Positions 20,021 to 32,326 of a stretch of DNA of 64,000 nt are shown here, one piece after another. The notes beneath the pieces were generated by a model. It saw only the letters and a program-made list of their open reading frames with translations. It did no database searches and had not been told where the DNA came from. The stretch is from the NCBI RefSeq assembly GCF_022539505.1, contig NC_061508.1, forward strand, positions 263,010,736 through 263,074,735, read 5' to 3'. A program made the position numbers and the translations under genes. The first letter of the stretch is position 1, and the number at the start of each line of letters is the position of its first letter. The stretch is from Lolium rigidum (Eukaryota > Streptophyta > Magnoliopsida > Poales > Poaceae).

Positions 20021-23000
20021 TTAGTGCATATGAAGTTCTACGTCCTCTACATAGTGTTCTCCTTTAGGATCGACGACTTCCCTCGCGATCCATCCAGCTA
20101 GTTCCTCTTGAAGTGGTCGGAAGCGAGCTTCTGGACTAAGCATCTTCCGGAGGTTATTCCTCTTGATATTATTCTCACACGAAACCCGCTCAGAGGTGTA
20201 TCTCCGGATCATCTCACAAACATAGTATCCACATAGATTGGTCCCCGGTGGCTGAATATCCCCAGTCCCGCTCACTGACCGCATAAAATGTAGCTCTTTT
20301 TTGAACTCACCGACCTTGGCATCTACGAACCGTCTCCAAACCCTACGAGGCAAAGAAAATTAAATGAACAAGAGAGTTATTAGTTACTTGATATTAGGAA
20401 ATGAACGAAATAGGCCGATCGATATAGAGCACAAATGAATGAAAATAATTACTTCTGCATCATTTTTCTCATGTCGGCCCAAAGCTTTGAATCCATATTC
20501 AGAGAGTCGTGGATGAGAACTGTGGAGTCGTGAAATTTAATTACTAGCAGAATCCAGTGGAACCTGCGGACACGATACATGCACAGATCATGCATAACTC
20601 ATCGATTAGCCACATACCATGCATGGAGTAAACAAAAGAGAATGTGCTCAAGACAGAAACACTCACCCAAAATGGTAAGGAAATAGAATATCACTTTTGA
20701 GTTCCTGCTTTGAAAGAAACCGCCACAGGTCTTCCTCCACGTCGGCGGGGTGATGTTTTAACACATATCCATTAACGATGTGTGGGTCAATAAACCCAAC
20801 ATCATGGATGTTCCTTACTCCGCATTCCTTAATCTTCATTCTTCATAATAGCGTACAGAACAATATAGTTAGGACATATATATAGTGCAGGCAATGAACG
20901 AGATGGGGTAGAAATAAATCACTTACAGAACGTAGCATAAATATATTCTTTGGCGTTTTTATTTTTTATGTAACCCTTGTACCAATTTAGTAGATTTTTC
21001 ATTTGTTGAGGTAGATCCTCTTCCTGCGCAGGCTCGGCGAGGGGCCCATTCCGCACATATGTAATTACTGGTTTACTCATTGGCGCCTCCTCAAGGCCTA
21101 ACACTGCACGAAGAGTCATACCTAAGTTGGCCGCTTGTTCTCTGGCACTCGTTACAGTCAATCCATGTGCTGCCGCAGCTGCTATGATATCGGGGGCATC
21201 CGGACCGGCGGCTTTCACTATGAGCGGGGCAATCGATTGTTTACTTTGTTCCCCGAGCTGGGCAACTCGTTTCCCACTTTTTTTACTTGCTAATTCTTTC
21301 TCGGCCTCCTCCAAGGCTGTTTCTCCTTCTTCTCCGCCAGCTCTTTCTTCTCCTTCAACATGAGTGCCTGCCTACGAAGTTCACGTGCATAGTCGTCAGG
21401 CAGATTCTTCGCGGCTTGGGACGGTGTGCTCAAAAATGACTTAGCCCACTTCTTTTGCTCATCAGAAAATACTGGCTTGGGCTCGGGCTCTCTTTTCTTC
21501 TTGCAGTCCGCCTTCCATTTCTCATATTCAGCAGTCGCGGCCGTGTCGACTTCCTCGGCACTACGTTCCCAAGGCCTTGTGGGGAGAGGCTTCAGTGATG
21601 GCTCCGGTACCTTTGTGGTCTTAGGTACATAAGGGTCCGGGTTAATAGTCCAGGACTGCTTCTGCTTCTTCGCCGGAGGTGGATTGGGGGGCGGCGTCTG
21701 CTTACCCGCCCGGGGCGGACTGGGGGGCGGCGGCTGCTTACCCGCCGGAGGTGAATTGGGGGGCGGCGTCGGCTCACGTGAAGGAGGTGTAGGTGAAGCA
21801 CCACCACCACCACCACCACCGCCACCGCCACCACCACCGTAGGGGGGTGGACTTGTTGGCCTTGGCGCCTCGCCTGGAAACTTGATAAACTTCTTTTGCC
21901 ATAGAATGAACTGGCGCTTGACATCTCCAAGTCTTCTCTCCCCTTCAGGTGTAGCAATGTCAATCTCCGGGTCCTCAAACCCTTGTACTATGTCCTCCAC
22001 CGTGACACGAGCATAGCCATCTTGAATGGGCTTGTTGTGGTGGAGTGCTCCGAGTTCACATGGTAAAGCACTCGCCGATGGCTACCTTCATGGACATGTT
22101 CCCCATTGGATAATACAGATGACATTCTTTCATTTCCTTTACATCGTCCACGGGGTAGCGAGGAGGCTCCGGTGCAGTAATTTCGATCTCCAGAGGCTCC
22201 GATGCAGTAATTTCGATCGTCGGTGCATGTGCACCAGCCGGTGGGGGCTCCGTGGAAGCCACGCTGCTTCTCCGCTGCTGGCTTCCGACATCCGGTGGAT
22301 GATCTTCATGCGTCCGAGCTGCCTCTCTTTCTTGTACTAGACCATCTAGGGTTTTCTTCATCTCATTGATGTCCGATGCCAACCGCGCCACAACATATTT
22401 TTCCCGATCCGCCTTTCTCTTACGGCTTCTGTAACTGTAGGGGTCATTTTCCTTGGAGAACCCTTCTTCCCACGAAACGCCGGCGCCTTTGCCTCGTACA
22501 CGTCCTCCGTGTTCAGGATTCCCGAGGGCTTTTGTCAGCTGGTCATTCTCTCTGTTGAACTTGATCTTCCCCTCTTGAGCATCCCTCATTGCGTCAATAA
22601 GGGCTTGGGTGGGTTTAAACTTTGTGTATCGGTGAACACACTCCCCTGTCACCGGGTCTAGCGTTCCCCCATGCCCGTACCACTAGCTTTTGGCCCTAGG
22701 GTCCCATCCCTCGGTACCTAGAGGGATTCCTCGCTCCCTCAGGTCATCCTCCATCTTCTGCCACTTAGGCTCCGAAAGGCGGTATCCTCCTGGCCCCATA
22801 ATATGATTGTACTGCTTCTTAGCCGCATTTGCCTTATTTTTATCCGATATGGCCTTGAAATCCTCTGATTTCTTTTGCCTCACAAATTCGGGCCAATCAT
22901 TTTTCAGCTTCTCATACTGTCCGGTGAAATCCGGAGTCTTCCCCTTCTCGACATATTGAGCCGCTAAATTTTTCTTGTATGTCCGGAATGCTGTGGCCAT

Positions 23001-23753
23001 CTTCTGAAGAGCGAACTCTTTGACCAGCCTCCTCCTCTTACGTCCCACCGGATCGTCGTTACCGAATTCATCTATTTTGCGGTATTCCGGAGGTAGAACG
23101 AAATGCTCCATAAGCGTTCTCCAGCATTCCTTTTTCTTTCTCTTGCTGACGAAAGTGGAACCAACACGTGCCTTCACTGGCTCATGCCATTCCTGGACGG
23201 TGATGGGGACGCTGTCTCTAACAACAACTCCACAATGGTTGATGAACTTGGTGTACGCCTCTTCGGGCTCCAGCGGCTTGCCTTTTGGACTGATAACATC
23301 AATGGTATATATCACTCCTGGCTTCAGCGTCTGGGTTTTGCCACGCTTTGTCTTCACCGATTTTTTCGACGATCCGCTGGCCGAGGGCTAAAATAAGAAA
23401 GAGAGTCGAGTTAATACACATATTTATTGAAATCGGTAAATTTGTATCACCAGCTGAGGCTCAATGTATATATATACCTCGCCGGAGGTGGTGATTGCTA
23501 TTTGCTTATCAACATCGCCGGAGGTGTTTGTCGACGGTTGACCTCCATCAACAGTGCCCGTTCCTTCGTCATCACCTCGCTGACGACCTTCATCATCACC
23601 GCCAAGGTTCAGATAAGAAGAGATATCGGCCTCTTCTTCATCTTCTTGGGGCGGCGGCACATAAATAATGTCGCCGTTTATCATGCCGAAAAGATGTGCC
23701 TCGGCTTCCGGATTATAGTTATCCCTAATCGGGTCGGCTCTATCGTCCGCCAT
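20021..23753 (-). pseudogene. CACTA-associated protein with C-terminal ULP1-like cysteine protease domain, broken
   Basis: Exons: 23753-23478 (acidic, starts MADDRADPIRDNYNPEAEAH), 23387-20927, about 20843-20668, 20563-20453 and 20342-20021. The start of the third exon is uncertain; the last two junctions keep frame. Exon 2 holds a conserved plant-transposon region (VISPKGKPLEPEEAYTKFIN), then KK/DE-rich segments and a Gly/Pro-rich linker (near 21680-21850). The last exons form a C48/ULP1-like protease: His in FHWILLV, Asp in LNMDSKLW or nearby, Gln and Cys in IQPPGTNLCGYYVC. Damage: TGG to TAG at 22683-22685, a 1-bp insertion near 22067 and a 1-bp deletion near 21327. The protease would in principle cleave SUMO-like conjugates; its role in CACTA elements is unknown. 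Confidence 0.75.
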
Positions 23754-23807
23754 ATGTGTCACTCCTGAAAACATGTAGTAAAAACTAATTAATTGTGTAT
23801 ATGCCAG

Positions 23808-23837
23808 TGATGACCCACAAGTATAGGGGGTGTATCG
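23808..23837 (+). mobile_element. Start of a TGATGACCCACAAG-type LTR, cut by gap
   Basis: TGATGACCCACAAGTATAGG begins abruptly inside CACTA-B and runs into the gap. From memory it matches the start of a very common Triticeae LTR. Only 30 bp are visible. Confidence 0.5.
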
Positions 23838-23937
23838 NNNNNNNNNNNNNNNNNNNNNNNNNNNNNNNNNNNNNNNNNNNNNNNNNNNNNNNNNNNNNNN
23901 NNNNNNNNNNNNNNNNNNNNNNNNNNNNNNNNNNNNN
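23838..23937. other. Assembly gap (100 N)
   Basis: Exactly 100 unknown bases, the usual placeholder for a gap of unknown size. Confidence 0.99.
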
Positions 23938-25513
23938 ACTAGGAAAAGGGCAATCGGTGGCGCACCACTTTTACCCATCGGTGGCGCACTAGTGGTGCGC
24001 CCACTGTTATCACGCCACTTTGCTAACTTTTAGTAGTGGCGCACTAGTGGTGCGCCATTGCTATTTGGCTTAGCAGTGGCGCACCAGGTAGTGCGCCACT
24101 ACTAGGTTCATGGTGCGCCACTCCTAAACGTCTGAGGTGCGCCACTGGATAGAAAAAAGGTGCGCCACTACTAAAATTTGAAATTTCTAGATCTGGATCT
24201 GGATCGGGATCTGGATCTGGATCTGGCACATTTCGTTTCGAATTTTTTTGGCTCGTTATTTTTCTCGTTCTTGTTGCTAAATTATTTTTGCAATGTTCAT
24301 TCTCATTTTTCTTAGCCTAGCCGCCGGTGGTGATGGATGAGGGACGTAGGAGAGGTGAAGAGAGGTGAGGAGATGTAGGAGAGGATGAACAAGAGAGGAC
24401 GAAGGATGGAAGTAATGGAGGAGGTCACCGGAGCTCGACATAGTGGAGGAGGTCGGCCGGAGTGAAAGGAGGAGGGAGGAGAGGAGGAGGTCGCCGGAGT
24501 GAAAGGAGGAGAGGAGAGGAGGAGTTCGCCGGAGTGAAAGGAGGAGAGGAGAGGAGGAGGTCGCCGGAGTGAAAGGAGGAGAGGAGAGGAGGAGGTCGCC
24601 GGAGTGAAAGGAGGAGAGGAGAGGAGGAGGAGGAGGTCGCCGGAGTGAAAGGAGGAGAGGAGAGGAGGAGAGCGGGGAGGAGGAGAGGAGAATATGTGAA
24701 GGAGGAGGGAGGAGGAGGGAGGAGGGGTTAAGTGGCCGGCTCCTCCCATTTTGAAATTCATGGGCGGGAAGCTTAGCGGTGGCGCACCAAGGCATGGGTG
24801 CGCCACCGCTAGTTTTTTTCTATTTTTGCCCAAAATCTAAAACCTGAAAAAGTCCTGTTTCTGTTTTGAATTTGACGAATCCATTTTCTCCAAACGGCCG
24901 TAGGCCGTTGAATTGAATAGGAAATTTCGCGTAGATCAATTTTGATATAAAAAAGTTTTCATCCGAGGTCGTATGCAACCGAAATCCCGTTTTACCGAAA
25001 CATGACGCCATTTTGCATAATATATCAAAATTCATTTTTTCAATTTTCACTAAACCTAGATGACATATTACATGGGCATTTCAAAGGATTTAATTTTTAG
25101 AATTTTCTATCTATTTCTTTTATTTTTGCAAACTCAAAGCGATCCACGGGGGGGGTGTGGAAATGTTTGGGCACCACTTAGTAGTGGCGCACCAAGCATG
25201 GTGCGCCACTACTAAGTGATGCCCAAACATTTCCATCCTCCCGCTTACATAGTAATGGCGCACCATGTAGAGGTGCGCCAGCAACAAAATAGGCTGTGGC
25301 GCACCTCTACACGGTGCGCCATTGCTATGTATAGGCTGGGTCAAACCCATGGTCAAACTTAGTGGTGGCGCACGCGGGAGAGGTGCGCCACTACTCCATT
25401 TTTAATAGTGGCCCACCACTTTCCGGTGCGCCATTGCTAAGTAGTAGTGGCGCGCTGCCCTCTTCAGTGCGCCACTAACACCATCTTACGGCTAGCCTTT
25501 TTTCCTAGTAGTG
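23938..25513. mobile_element. CACTA-C, non-autonomous CACTA transposon
   Basis: Right end, read inward, CACTACTAGGAAAAAAGGCT. The left end starts just inside the gap at ACTAGGAAAAGGGCAATCGG, so its first bases are lost. Both ends carry many GTGGCGCACC / GGTGCGCCAC motifs in opposite orientations (23955-24170 and 25180-25480), the same family signature as CACTA-A. The core is a GAGG-rich minisatellite and AT-rich filler. No transposase. Confidence 0.8.
24453..24665. repeat. GAGG-rich minisatellite in CACTA-C
   Basis: Six or so copies of a unit of about 34-41 bp containing CGCCGGAGTGAAAGGAGG (starts near 24453, 24492, 24528, 24562, 24597 and 24638). The open frames here (such as LLLSSPPFT repeats on the minus strand) are products of the repeat, not genes. 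Confidence 0.85.
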
Positions 25514-26382
25514 TTCTATTCTTGTCAAGGCGGCAGGGGATCGAAAGAAAAAGGCAAGTGAAAAAATATGAGAGCCAAAAATAATTCAAGAAAAGAAAGT
25601 TTTATAGTACATAGAGGATGACATGCGAGTCCGATTTAGCAGCAGCGGTATCACCGTTTGAGAGGCGGCAGGGGATCGAAAGAAAAAGGCAAGTGACCAA
25701 ATTTGAGGTGCCAAAAAAAACTCCAAGAAAAGAAAGTTTTATAGTACATAGAGGATGACATGCGGGTCCCATTTAGCAGCAGCGGTATCACCGTTTGAGA
25801 GGCGGCAGGGGATCGAAAGAAAAAGGCAAGTGACCAAATTTGAGGTGCCAAAAAAAACTCCAAGAAAAGAAAGTTGATTGCACATAGAGGATGACATGCG
25901 GGTCCCATTTAGCGACGAGCGGTCTCAACGTTTCCAAGGCGGCAAGGGATCAAAAGAAAAAGGAAGTAGCCAGAAATCAGGGTGTCAAAACAAATCCAAG
26001 AAAAGAAAGAAATTTGGTTCATAGAGGATGACAAGCGGGACCCATGATCCTGCATCGTAAACGGCTCGATCAGAGAGTGTTGAACGAGATGGCGCGATCG
26101 AGAAAAAAAATAATGCTAGAGAGGCTGCCATCCGGGCCCTACATCCCCGGGCGGTGCGGATTTGCGTTGACTCGGCCGGCGAACCCGAGAATTCGCGATG
26201 CACCACGTCCCGGGCCACCATACGCGACGTTTTGGCCGCTTTCGTCGGGCTAGGTGGCCTCAAAAACGAGAAAAAAAAGTTTTGACATGCACCACGGAGG
26301 GACCCAAAATCGTCGGCCATGGTACACCAGCAACCACGGCGCGACTTCAACTTCGTCGGCCATGGCAACTTTTCTTGTAGTG
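25514..26382. mobile_element. Right part of CACTA-D with tandem repeats
   Basis: Ends at 26382; read inward CACTACAAGAAAAGTTGCCA, then two GTCGGCCATGG motifs. The next bases TAA (26383-26385) also stand at the matching point of element B's other LTR, so CACTA-D sits inside B's left LTR. The left terminus is not visible. 59912-60400 is a second copy of the same end. Confidence 0.75.
25529..26075. repeat. Four tandem repeats of about 136 bp in CACTA-D
   Basis: Units start GGCGGCAGGGGATCGAAAG at about 25529, 25664, 25801 and 25938 (steps of 135-137 bp). The last is most diverged. The second copy of this element end starts, right after a gap, in the equivalent of the third unit. Confidence 0.85.
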
Positions 26383-27125
26383 TAAGTAAAACTCACTTGA
26401 CTAGCATAATGACATCTAGATTACAAGCATCATCATATGAATCTCAATCATGTAAGACAGCTCATGAGATTATTGTATTGAAGCACATAGGAGAGAGATG
26501 AACCACATAGCTACCGGTACAGCCCCGAGCCTCGATGGAGAACTACTCCCTCCTCATGGGAGCAGCAGCGGTGATGAAGATGGCGGTGGAGATGGCAGCG
26601 GTGTCGATGGAGAAGCCTTCGGGGGCACTTCCCCGCTCCGGCGGGGTGCCGGAACAGAGACTCTGTCCCCGGATCTTGGCTTCGCGATGGCGGCGGCTCG
26701 GAAGGTTTTACGTATCGTGGTTCTTCGCATCGGGGTTTTCGCGACGGAGACTTTAAGTAGGCGGAAGGGCAGCCTCGGAGGGGGCTCGGGGGCCCACACC
26801 ATAGGGCGGCGCGCCCCCCTACGGCCGCGCCGGGTGTGGTGTGGGGCCCCCGGGGCTTCCCTCGGCGGCTCTCGGATGTTCCGGATGGTTCCGGGAAAAA
26901 TAGGAACTTGGGTCTTGATTTCGTCCGATTCCGAGAATATTTCGTTACTAGGATTTACGAAACCAAAAACAACGAGAAAACGAGCAAGCGGCACTTCGGC
27001 ATCTTGTTAATAGGTTAGTTCCAGAAAATGCACGAATATGACATAAAGTGTGCATAAAACATGTAGGTATCATCAATAATATGGCATGAAACATAAGAAA
27101 TTATCGATACGTCGGAGACGTATCA
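26383..27125 (-). mobile_element. Left (3') LTR of Athila-like element B, truncated
   Basis: Matches 31583-32326 of B's right LTR and ends GACGTATCA at 27125. The first 980 bp or so of this LTR are missing: CACTA-D interrupts it and the remainder should lie to the left, but it is not present up to the gap. Confidence 0.85.
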
Positions 27126-28987
27126 AGCATCCCCAAGCTTAGTTCTGCTCGTCCCGAGCAGGTAAAACGATAACAAAGATAATTTCTGAAGTGATATGCC
27201 ATCATAACCTTGATCATATTGTAAACATATGTAATGAATGCAGCGATCAAAACAATGGTAATGACATGAGTAAACAACTGAATCATAAAGCAAAGACTTT
27301 TCATGAATAGTACTTCAAGACAAGTATTAATAAGTCTTGCATAAGAGTTAACTCATAAAGCAATAAATCAAAGTAAAGGCATTGAAGCAACACAAAGGAA
27401 GATTAAGTTTCAGCGGTTGCTTTCAACTTGTAACATGTATATCTCATGGATAATTGTCAACATAGAGTAATATAACAAGTACAATATGCAAGTATGTAGG
27501 AATCAATGCACAGTTCACACAAGTGTTTGCTTCTTGAGGTGGAGAGAGATAGGTGAACCGACTCAACATAAAAGTAAAGAGAATGGTCCTTCAAAGAGGA
27601 AAGCATCGATTGCTATATTTGTGCTAGAGCTTTTATTTTGAAAACATGAAACAATTTTGTCAACGGTAGTAATAAAGCATATGAGTTATGTACATTATAT
27701 CTTACAAGTTGCAAGTCTCATGCATAGTGTACTAATAGTGCCCGCACCTTGTCCTAATTAGCTTGGACTACCGGATCTTTGCAATGCACATGTTTTAACC
27801 AAGTGTCACAATGGGGTACCTCCATGCCGCCTGTACAAAGGTCTAAGGAGAAAGCTCGCATTGGATTTCTCGCTTTTGATTATTCTCAACTTAGACATCC
27901 ATACCGGGACAACATGGACAACAGATAATGGACTCCTCTTTAATGCATAAGCATGTGGCAACAATTATTATTCTCATATGAGATTGAGGATGTATGTCCA
28001 AAGCTGAAACTTCCACCATGAATCATGGCTTTAGTTAGCGGCCCAATGTTCTTCTCTAACAATATGCATGCTCCAACCATAAAGGTGGTAGATCTCTCTT
28101 ACTTCGGACAAGACGGACATGCATAGCAACTCACATGATATTCAACAAAGAATAGTTGATGGCGTCCCCGGAAGCATGGTTATCGCACAACAAGCAACTT
28201 AATAAGAGATAAAGTGCATAAGTACATATTCAATACCACAATAGTTTTTAAGCTATTTGTCCCATGAGCTATATATTGCAAAGGTGAATGATGGAATTTT
28301 AAAGGTAGCACTCAAGCAATTTACTTTGGAATGGCGGATAAATACCATGTAGTGGGTAGGTATGGTGGACACGAATGGCATAGTGGTTGGCTCAAGGATT
28401 TTGGATGCATGAGAAGTATTCCCTCTCGATACAAGGTTTAGGATAGCAAGGTTATTTGAAACAAACACTAGGATGAACGGTACAGCAAAACTCACATAAA
28501 AGACATATTGTAAACATTATAAGACTCCATACCGTCTTCCTTGTTGTTCAAAACTCAATACTAGATGTTATCTAGACTCTAGAGAAACCAAATATGCAAA
28601 GCAAATTAGCAAGCTCTAAGTATTTCTTCATTAATGGGTGCAAAGCATATGATGCAAGAGCTTAAACATGAGCACAACAATTTCCAAGTATCAAATTATC
28701 CAAGACATTTTAGAGTTACTGCATGTAGCATTTTCCAATTCCAACCATATAACAATTTAACGAAGAAGAAACTTCGCCATGAATACTATGAGTAGAGCCT
28801 AAGGACATATTTGTCCATATGCTACAGCGGAGCGTGTCTCTCTCCCATAAATTGAATGCTAGGATCCATTTTATTCAAACAAAACAAAAAACAAAAACAA
28901 ACCGACGCTCCAAGCAAAGTGCATAAGATGTGACGGAATAAAAATATAGGTTCAGGGGAGGAACCTGATAATGTTGTCGATGAAGAA

Positions 28988-29008
28988 GGGGATGCCTTGG
29001 GCATCCCC
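28988..29008 (-). other. Conserved perfect hairpin, element B copy
   Basis: Same 21 bases as at 3154-3174 and 34540-34560: 9-bp stem, 3-nt loop, next to duplicated polypurine-like motifs. Confidence 0.6.
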
Positions 29009-29706
29009 AAGCTTAGACGCTTGAGTCTTCTTAGAATATGCAGGGGTGAACCACCGGGGCATCCCCAAGCTTAGAGCTTTCACTCTCCTTGATCATATCG
29101 CATCATACTCCTCTCTTGATCCTTGAAAACTTCCTCCACACCAAACTCGAAACAACTCATTAGAGGGTTAGTGCATAATAAAAATTCACATGTTCAGAGG
29201 TGACACAATCATTCTTAACACTTCTGAACATTGCATAAAGCTACTGGACATTAATGGATCAAAGAAATTCATCCAACATAGCAAAAGAGGCAATGCGAAA
29301 TAAAAGGCAGAATCTGTCAAAACAGAACAGTCCGTAAAGATGGATTTTATTAGGCCACCAGACTTGCTCAAATGAAAATGCTCAAATTGAATGAAAGTTG
29401 CGTACATATCTGAGGATCATGCACGTAAATTGGCTTAATTTTCTGAGCTACCTACAGGGAGGTAGACCCAGATTCGTGATAGCAAAGAAATCTGGAACTG
29501 CGCAGTAATCCAAATCTAGTACTTACTTTACTATCAAAGACTTTACTTGGCACAAAAAAACTCAAAACTAAGATAAGGAGAGGTTGCTACAGTATTAAAC
29601 AACTTCCAAGACACAAATATAAAACAAAGTACTGTAGCAAAATAACACATGGGTTATCTCCCAAGAAGTTCTTTCTTTATAGCCATTAAGATGGGCTCGA
29701 GCGGTT

Positions 29707-30442
29707 TTAATGATGCACTCGCAAGAAATAGTATTTGAAGCAAAAGAGAGCATCAAGAGGCAAATTCAAAACACATTTAAGTCTAACATGCTTCCTATGC
29801 ATAGGAATCTTGTAAATAAACAAGTTCATGAAGAGCAAAGTAACAAGCATAGGAAGATAGAACAAGTGTAGCTTCAAAAATTTCAGCACATAGAGAGGTG
29901 TTTTAGTAACATGAAAATTTCTACAACCATATTTTCCTCTCTCATAATAACTTTCAGTAGCAACATGAGCAAACTCAACAATATAACTATCACATAAAGC
30001 ATTCTTATCATGAGTCTCATGCATAAAATTATTATTCTCCACATAAGCATAATCAATTTTATTAGTTGTATCGGGAGCAATTTCAACAAAGTAGCTATCA
30101 TTATTATTCTCATCAAGTGTAGGAGGCTTAGTATAATCACAACAAAATTCACTCTCCATAGTAGGTTGTACCAAAAGACCACTATTATAATCATCATAAA
30201 TAGGAGGCAAAGTATCATCAAAGAAAATTTTCTCCTCAATGCTTGGGGGACTAAAAAGATCATGAAAACCAGCTTCCCCAAGCTTAGAACTTTCTATATT
30301 ATTGTCAACAATGGTGTTCAAAGCGTTCATACTAATATTACTACCAGGCATGCAAATAAGATTTCATAGGTTTTTTAATTTTCGCATCAAACCATCCATG
30401 TCTTAAATCAGGAAATAGAATAAGAAGCTCATTGTTGTCCAT
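29707..30442 (-). pseudogene. Element B: gag N-terminus fused to membrane-segment ORF
   Basis: ATG at 30442 starts MDNNELLILFPDL, like the C gag start MENNNELFNLFPEL. A frame change near 30357 leads into an open frame (30351-29707). Its first part matches the C gag (SKLGEAGFHDLFS versus SKLGEASFCDLFS). It then passes directly, without capsid or zinc knuckle, into a segment shared with C at 35192-35659: TESYYERGKYG, a hydrophobic stretch LKLHLFYLPMLVTLLFMNLF, then YKIPMHRKHVRLKCVLNL. In C these parts lie more than 1.5 kb further apart, so B carries an internal deletion. The hydrophobic stretch is one likely membrane helix. Function unknown; an env-like relic is possible. Confidence 0.65.
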
Positions 30443-30578
30443 TATGCCAAACTAGTGTAAACAAGAAACAAAAAGATGCAATTGCAAGATCTAAAGGAAA
30501 TAGCTTCGAGCACACACACAACGGTAACAGAAAAGTACTTATGCATGGGACCGGAGTATGAGAGCCTTTTACCTTTCC

Positions 30579-30596
30579 TCCCCGGCAACGGCGCCA
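30579..30596 (-). other. Primer binding site of element B (tRNA-Asp)
   Basis: Minus strand TGGCGCCGTTGCCGGGGA, complementary to the 3' end of plant tRNA-Asp(GUC), 10 bp inside the 5' LTR. tRNA-Asp priming is characteristic of the Athila lineage. Confidence 0.8.
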
Positions 30597-30606
30597 GAAA
30601 AGTGCT

Positions 30607-32326
30607 TGATGTCTACGGGTGCTTCTATTCTTGTAGACAGTGTTGGGCCTCCAAGAGCAGAGATTTGTAGAACAGCAGCAAGTTTCCCTTAAGTGGATCA
30701 CCCAAGGTTTATCGAACTCAGGGAGGAAGAGGTCAAAGATATCCCTCTCATGCAACCCTGCAACCACAAAGCAAGAAGTCTCTTGTGTCCCCAACACACC
30801 TTAATAGGTGCACTAGTTCGGCGAAGAGATAGTGAAATACGGGTGGTATGAATAAGTAGTAGCAACGGCACCGAGAAAAGTGCTTTGCCCGGGACGAGTA
30901 AACAAGCGATAGTAACGCAAGAGTAGTAACGCGACGAGTAGTAACGCGATAGAAACGAGTAAACAAGCAGCGGTAGCGATATTTAGGAACAAGGCCTAGG
31001 GAATAGACTTTCACTAGTGGACACTCTCAACATTGATCACATAACGAGAATAGATAAATGCATACTCTACACTCTTGTTGGATGATGAACACATTGCGTA
31101 GGATTACACGAACCCTCAATGCCGGAGTTAACAAGCTCCACAATAGTGCTCATATTTTAGTAACCTTTAGTGTAAGATAGATCAAAAGACTAAACCAAGT
31201 ACTAGCATAGCATGCACTACTTGTCACCTTCATGCATATGTAGGAGGAATAGATCACATCAATATTATCATAGCAATAGTTAACTTCGCAATCTACAAGA
31301 GATCATGATCATAGCATAAACCAAGTACTAACACGGTGCACACACTTGTCACCTTTGCACACGTGCAGGAGGAATAAAACTACTTTAATAACATTGCTAG
31401 AGTAGCACATAGATAAATTGTGATACAAACACATTGCAATCGTAAAGAGATATAAATAAGCACCTCACTACGCCATTCATCAGTGAATAAGTATTCTGTG
31501 AAATATAGCCTAAGAGACCCACACGGTGCACACACTGTCACCTTTACACACGTGGGACAAGGAGTCTCCGGAGATCACATAAGTAAAACTCACTTGACTA
31601 GCATAATGACATCTAGATTACAAGCATCATCATATGAATCTCAATCATGTAAGACAGCTCATGAGATTATTGTATTGAAGCACATAGGAGAGAGATGAAC
31701 CACATAGCTACCGGTACGGCCCCGAGCCTCGATGGAGAACTACTCCCTCCTCATGGGAGCAGCAGCGGTGATGAAGATGGCGGTGGAGATGGCAGCGGTG
31801 TCGATGGAGAAGCCTTCCGGGGCACTTCCCCGCTCCGGCGGGGTGCCGGAACGGAGACTCCTGTCCCCGGATCTTGGCTTCGCGATGGCGGCGGCTCTGG
31901 AAGGTTTTCCGTATCGTGGTTCTTCGCATCAGGGTTTTCGCGACGGAGACTTTAAGTAGGCGGAAGGGCAGCCTCGGAGGGGGCCTGGGGGGCCCACACC
32001 ATAGGGCGGCGCGGCCCCCCCTCTGGCCGCGCCAGGGTGTGGTGTGGGGCCCCCAGGGCTTCCCTCTGGCGGCTCTCGGGTGTTCGGATGGTTCCGGGAA
32101 AAATAGGAACTTGGGTCTTGATTTCGTCCGATTCGAGAATATTTCGTTACTAGGATTTACTGAAACCAAAAACGAGCAGAACAAGCAAGCGGCACTTCGG
32201 CATCTTGTTAATAGGTTAGTTCCAGAAAATGCACGAATATGACATAAAGTGTGCATAAAACATGTAGGTATCATCAATAATATGGCATGGAACATAAGAA
32301 ATTATCGATACGTCGGAGACGTATCA
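30607..32326 (-). mobile_element. Right (5') LTR of Athila-like element B
   Basis: 1720 bp, TGATGTCTACGGG...GACGTATCA. The bases after it (GGGGG) and the sequence beyond are the interior of element C's left LTR, so B is nested in C. It resembles the LTRs of A and C but has an extra segment around 30870-30985, a different subfamily. Confidence 0.9.

Larger units (their letters stand above)
19560..23807 (-). mobile_element. CACTA-B, transposon with ULP1-type accessory gene (5' end missing)
   Basis: The left terminus CACTGGTAGAAAAAGGGCCA at 19560 is followed by strong subterminal hairpins. The element carries a long minus-strand gene (20021-23753) of the type found beside transposases in grass CACTA elements. 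Its other terminus is not in view: at 23808 the sequence changes to the start of an LTR and then a gap. No CACTA transposase (TNPD) is seen, so it is either upstream beyond the break or absent. Confidence 0.75.
27126..30606 (-). mobile_element. Internal region of Athila-like element B
   Basis: Begins at the polypurine tract (27126-27142), then about 2.6 kb non-coding collinear with A and C, then a fused ORF (29707-30442) and the primer site. No pol genes and no zinc knuckle, so B is doubly non-autonomous: the gag core has also been lost. Confidence 0.85.

Noticed and set aside
24277..24833. Long Ser/Leu-rich minus-strand frames
   Set aside because: Produced by the GAGG minisatellite in CACTA-C.
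30579..30596. tRNA-Asp-like 3' end
   Set aside because: Only the last 18 bases match; it is a retrotransposon primer site, not a tRNA gene. No complete tRNA or rRNA gene was seen.
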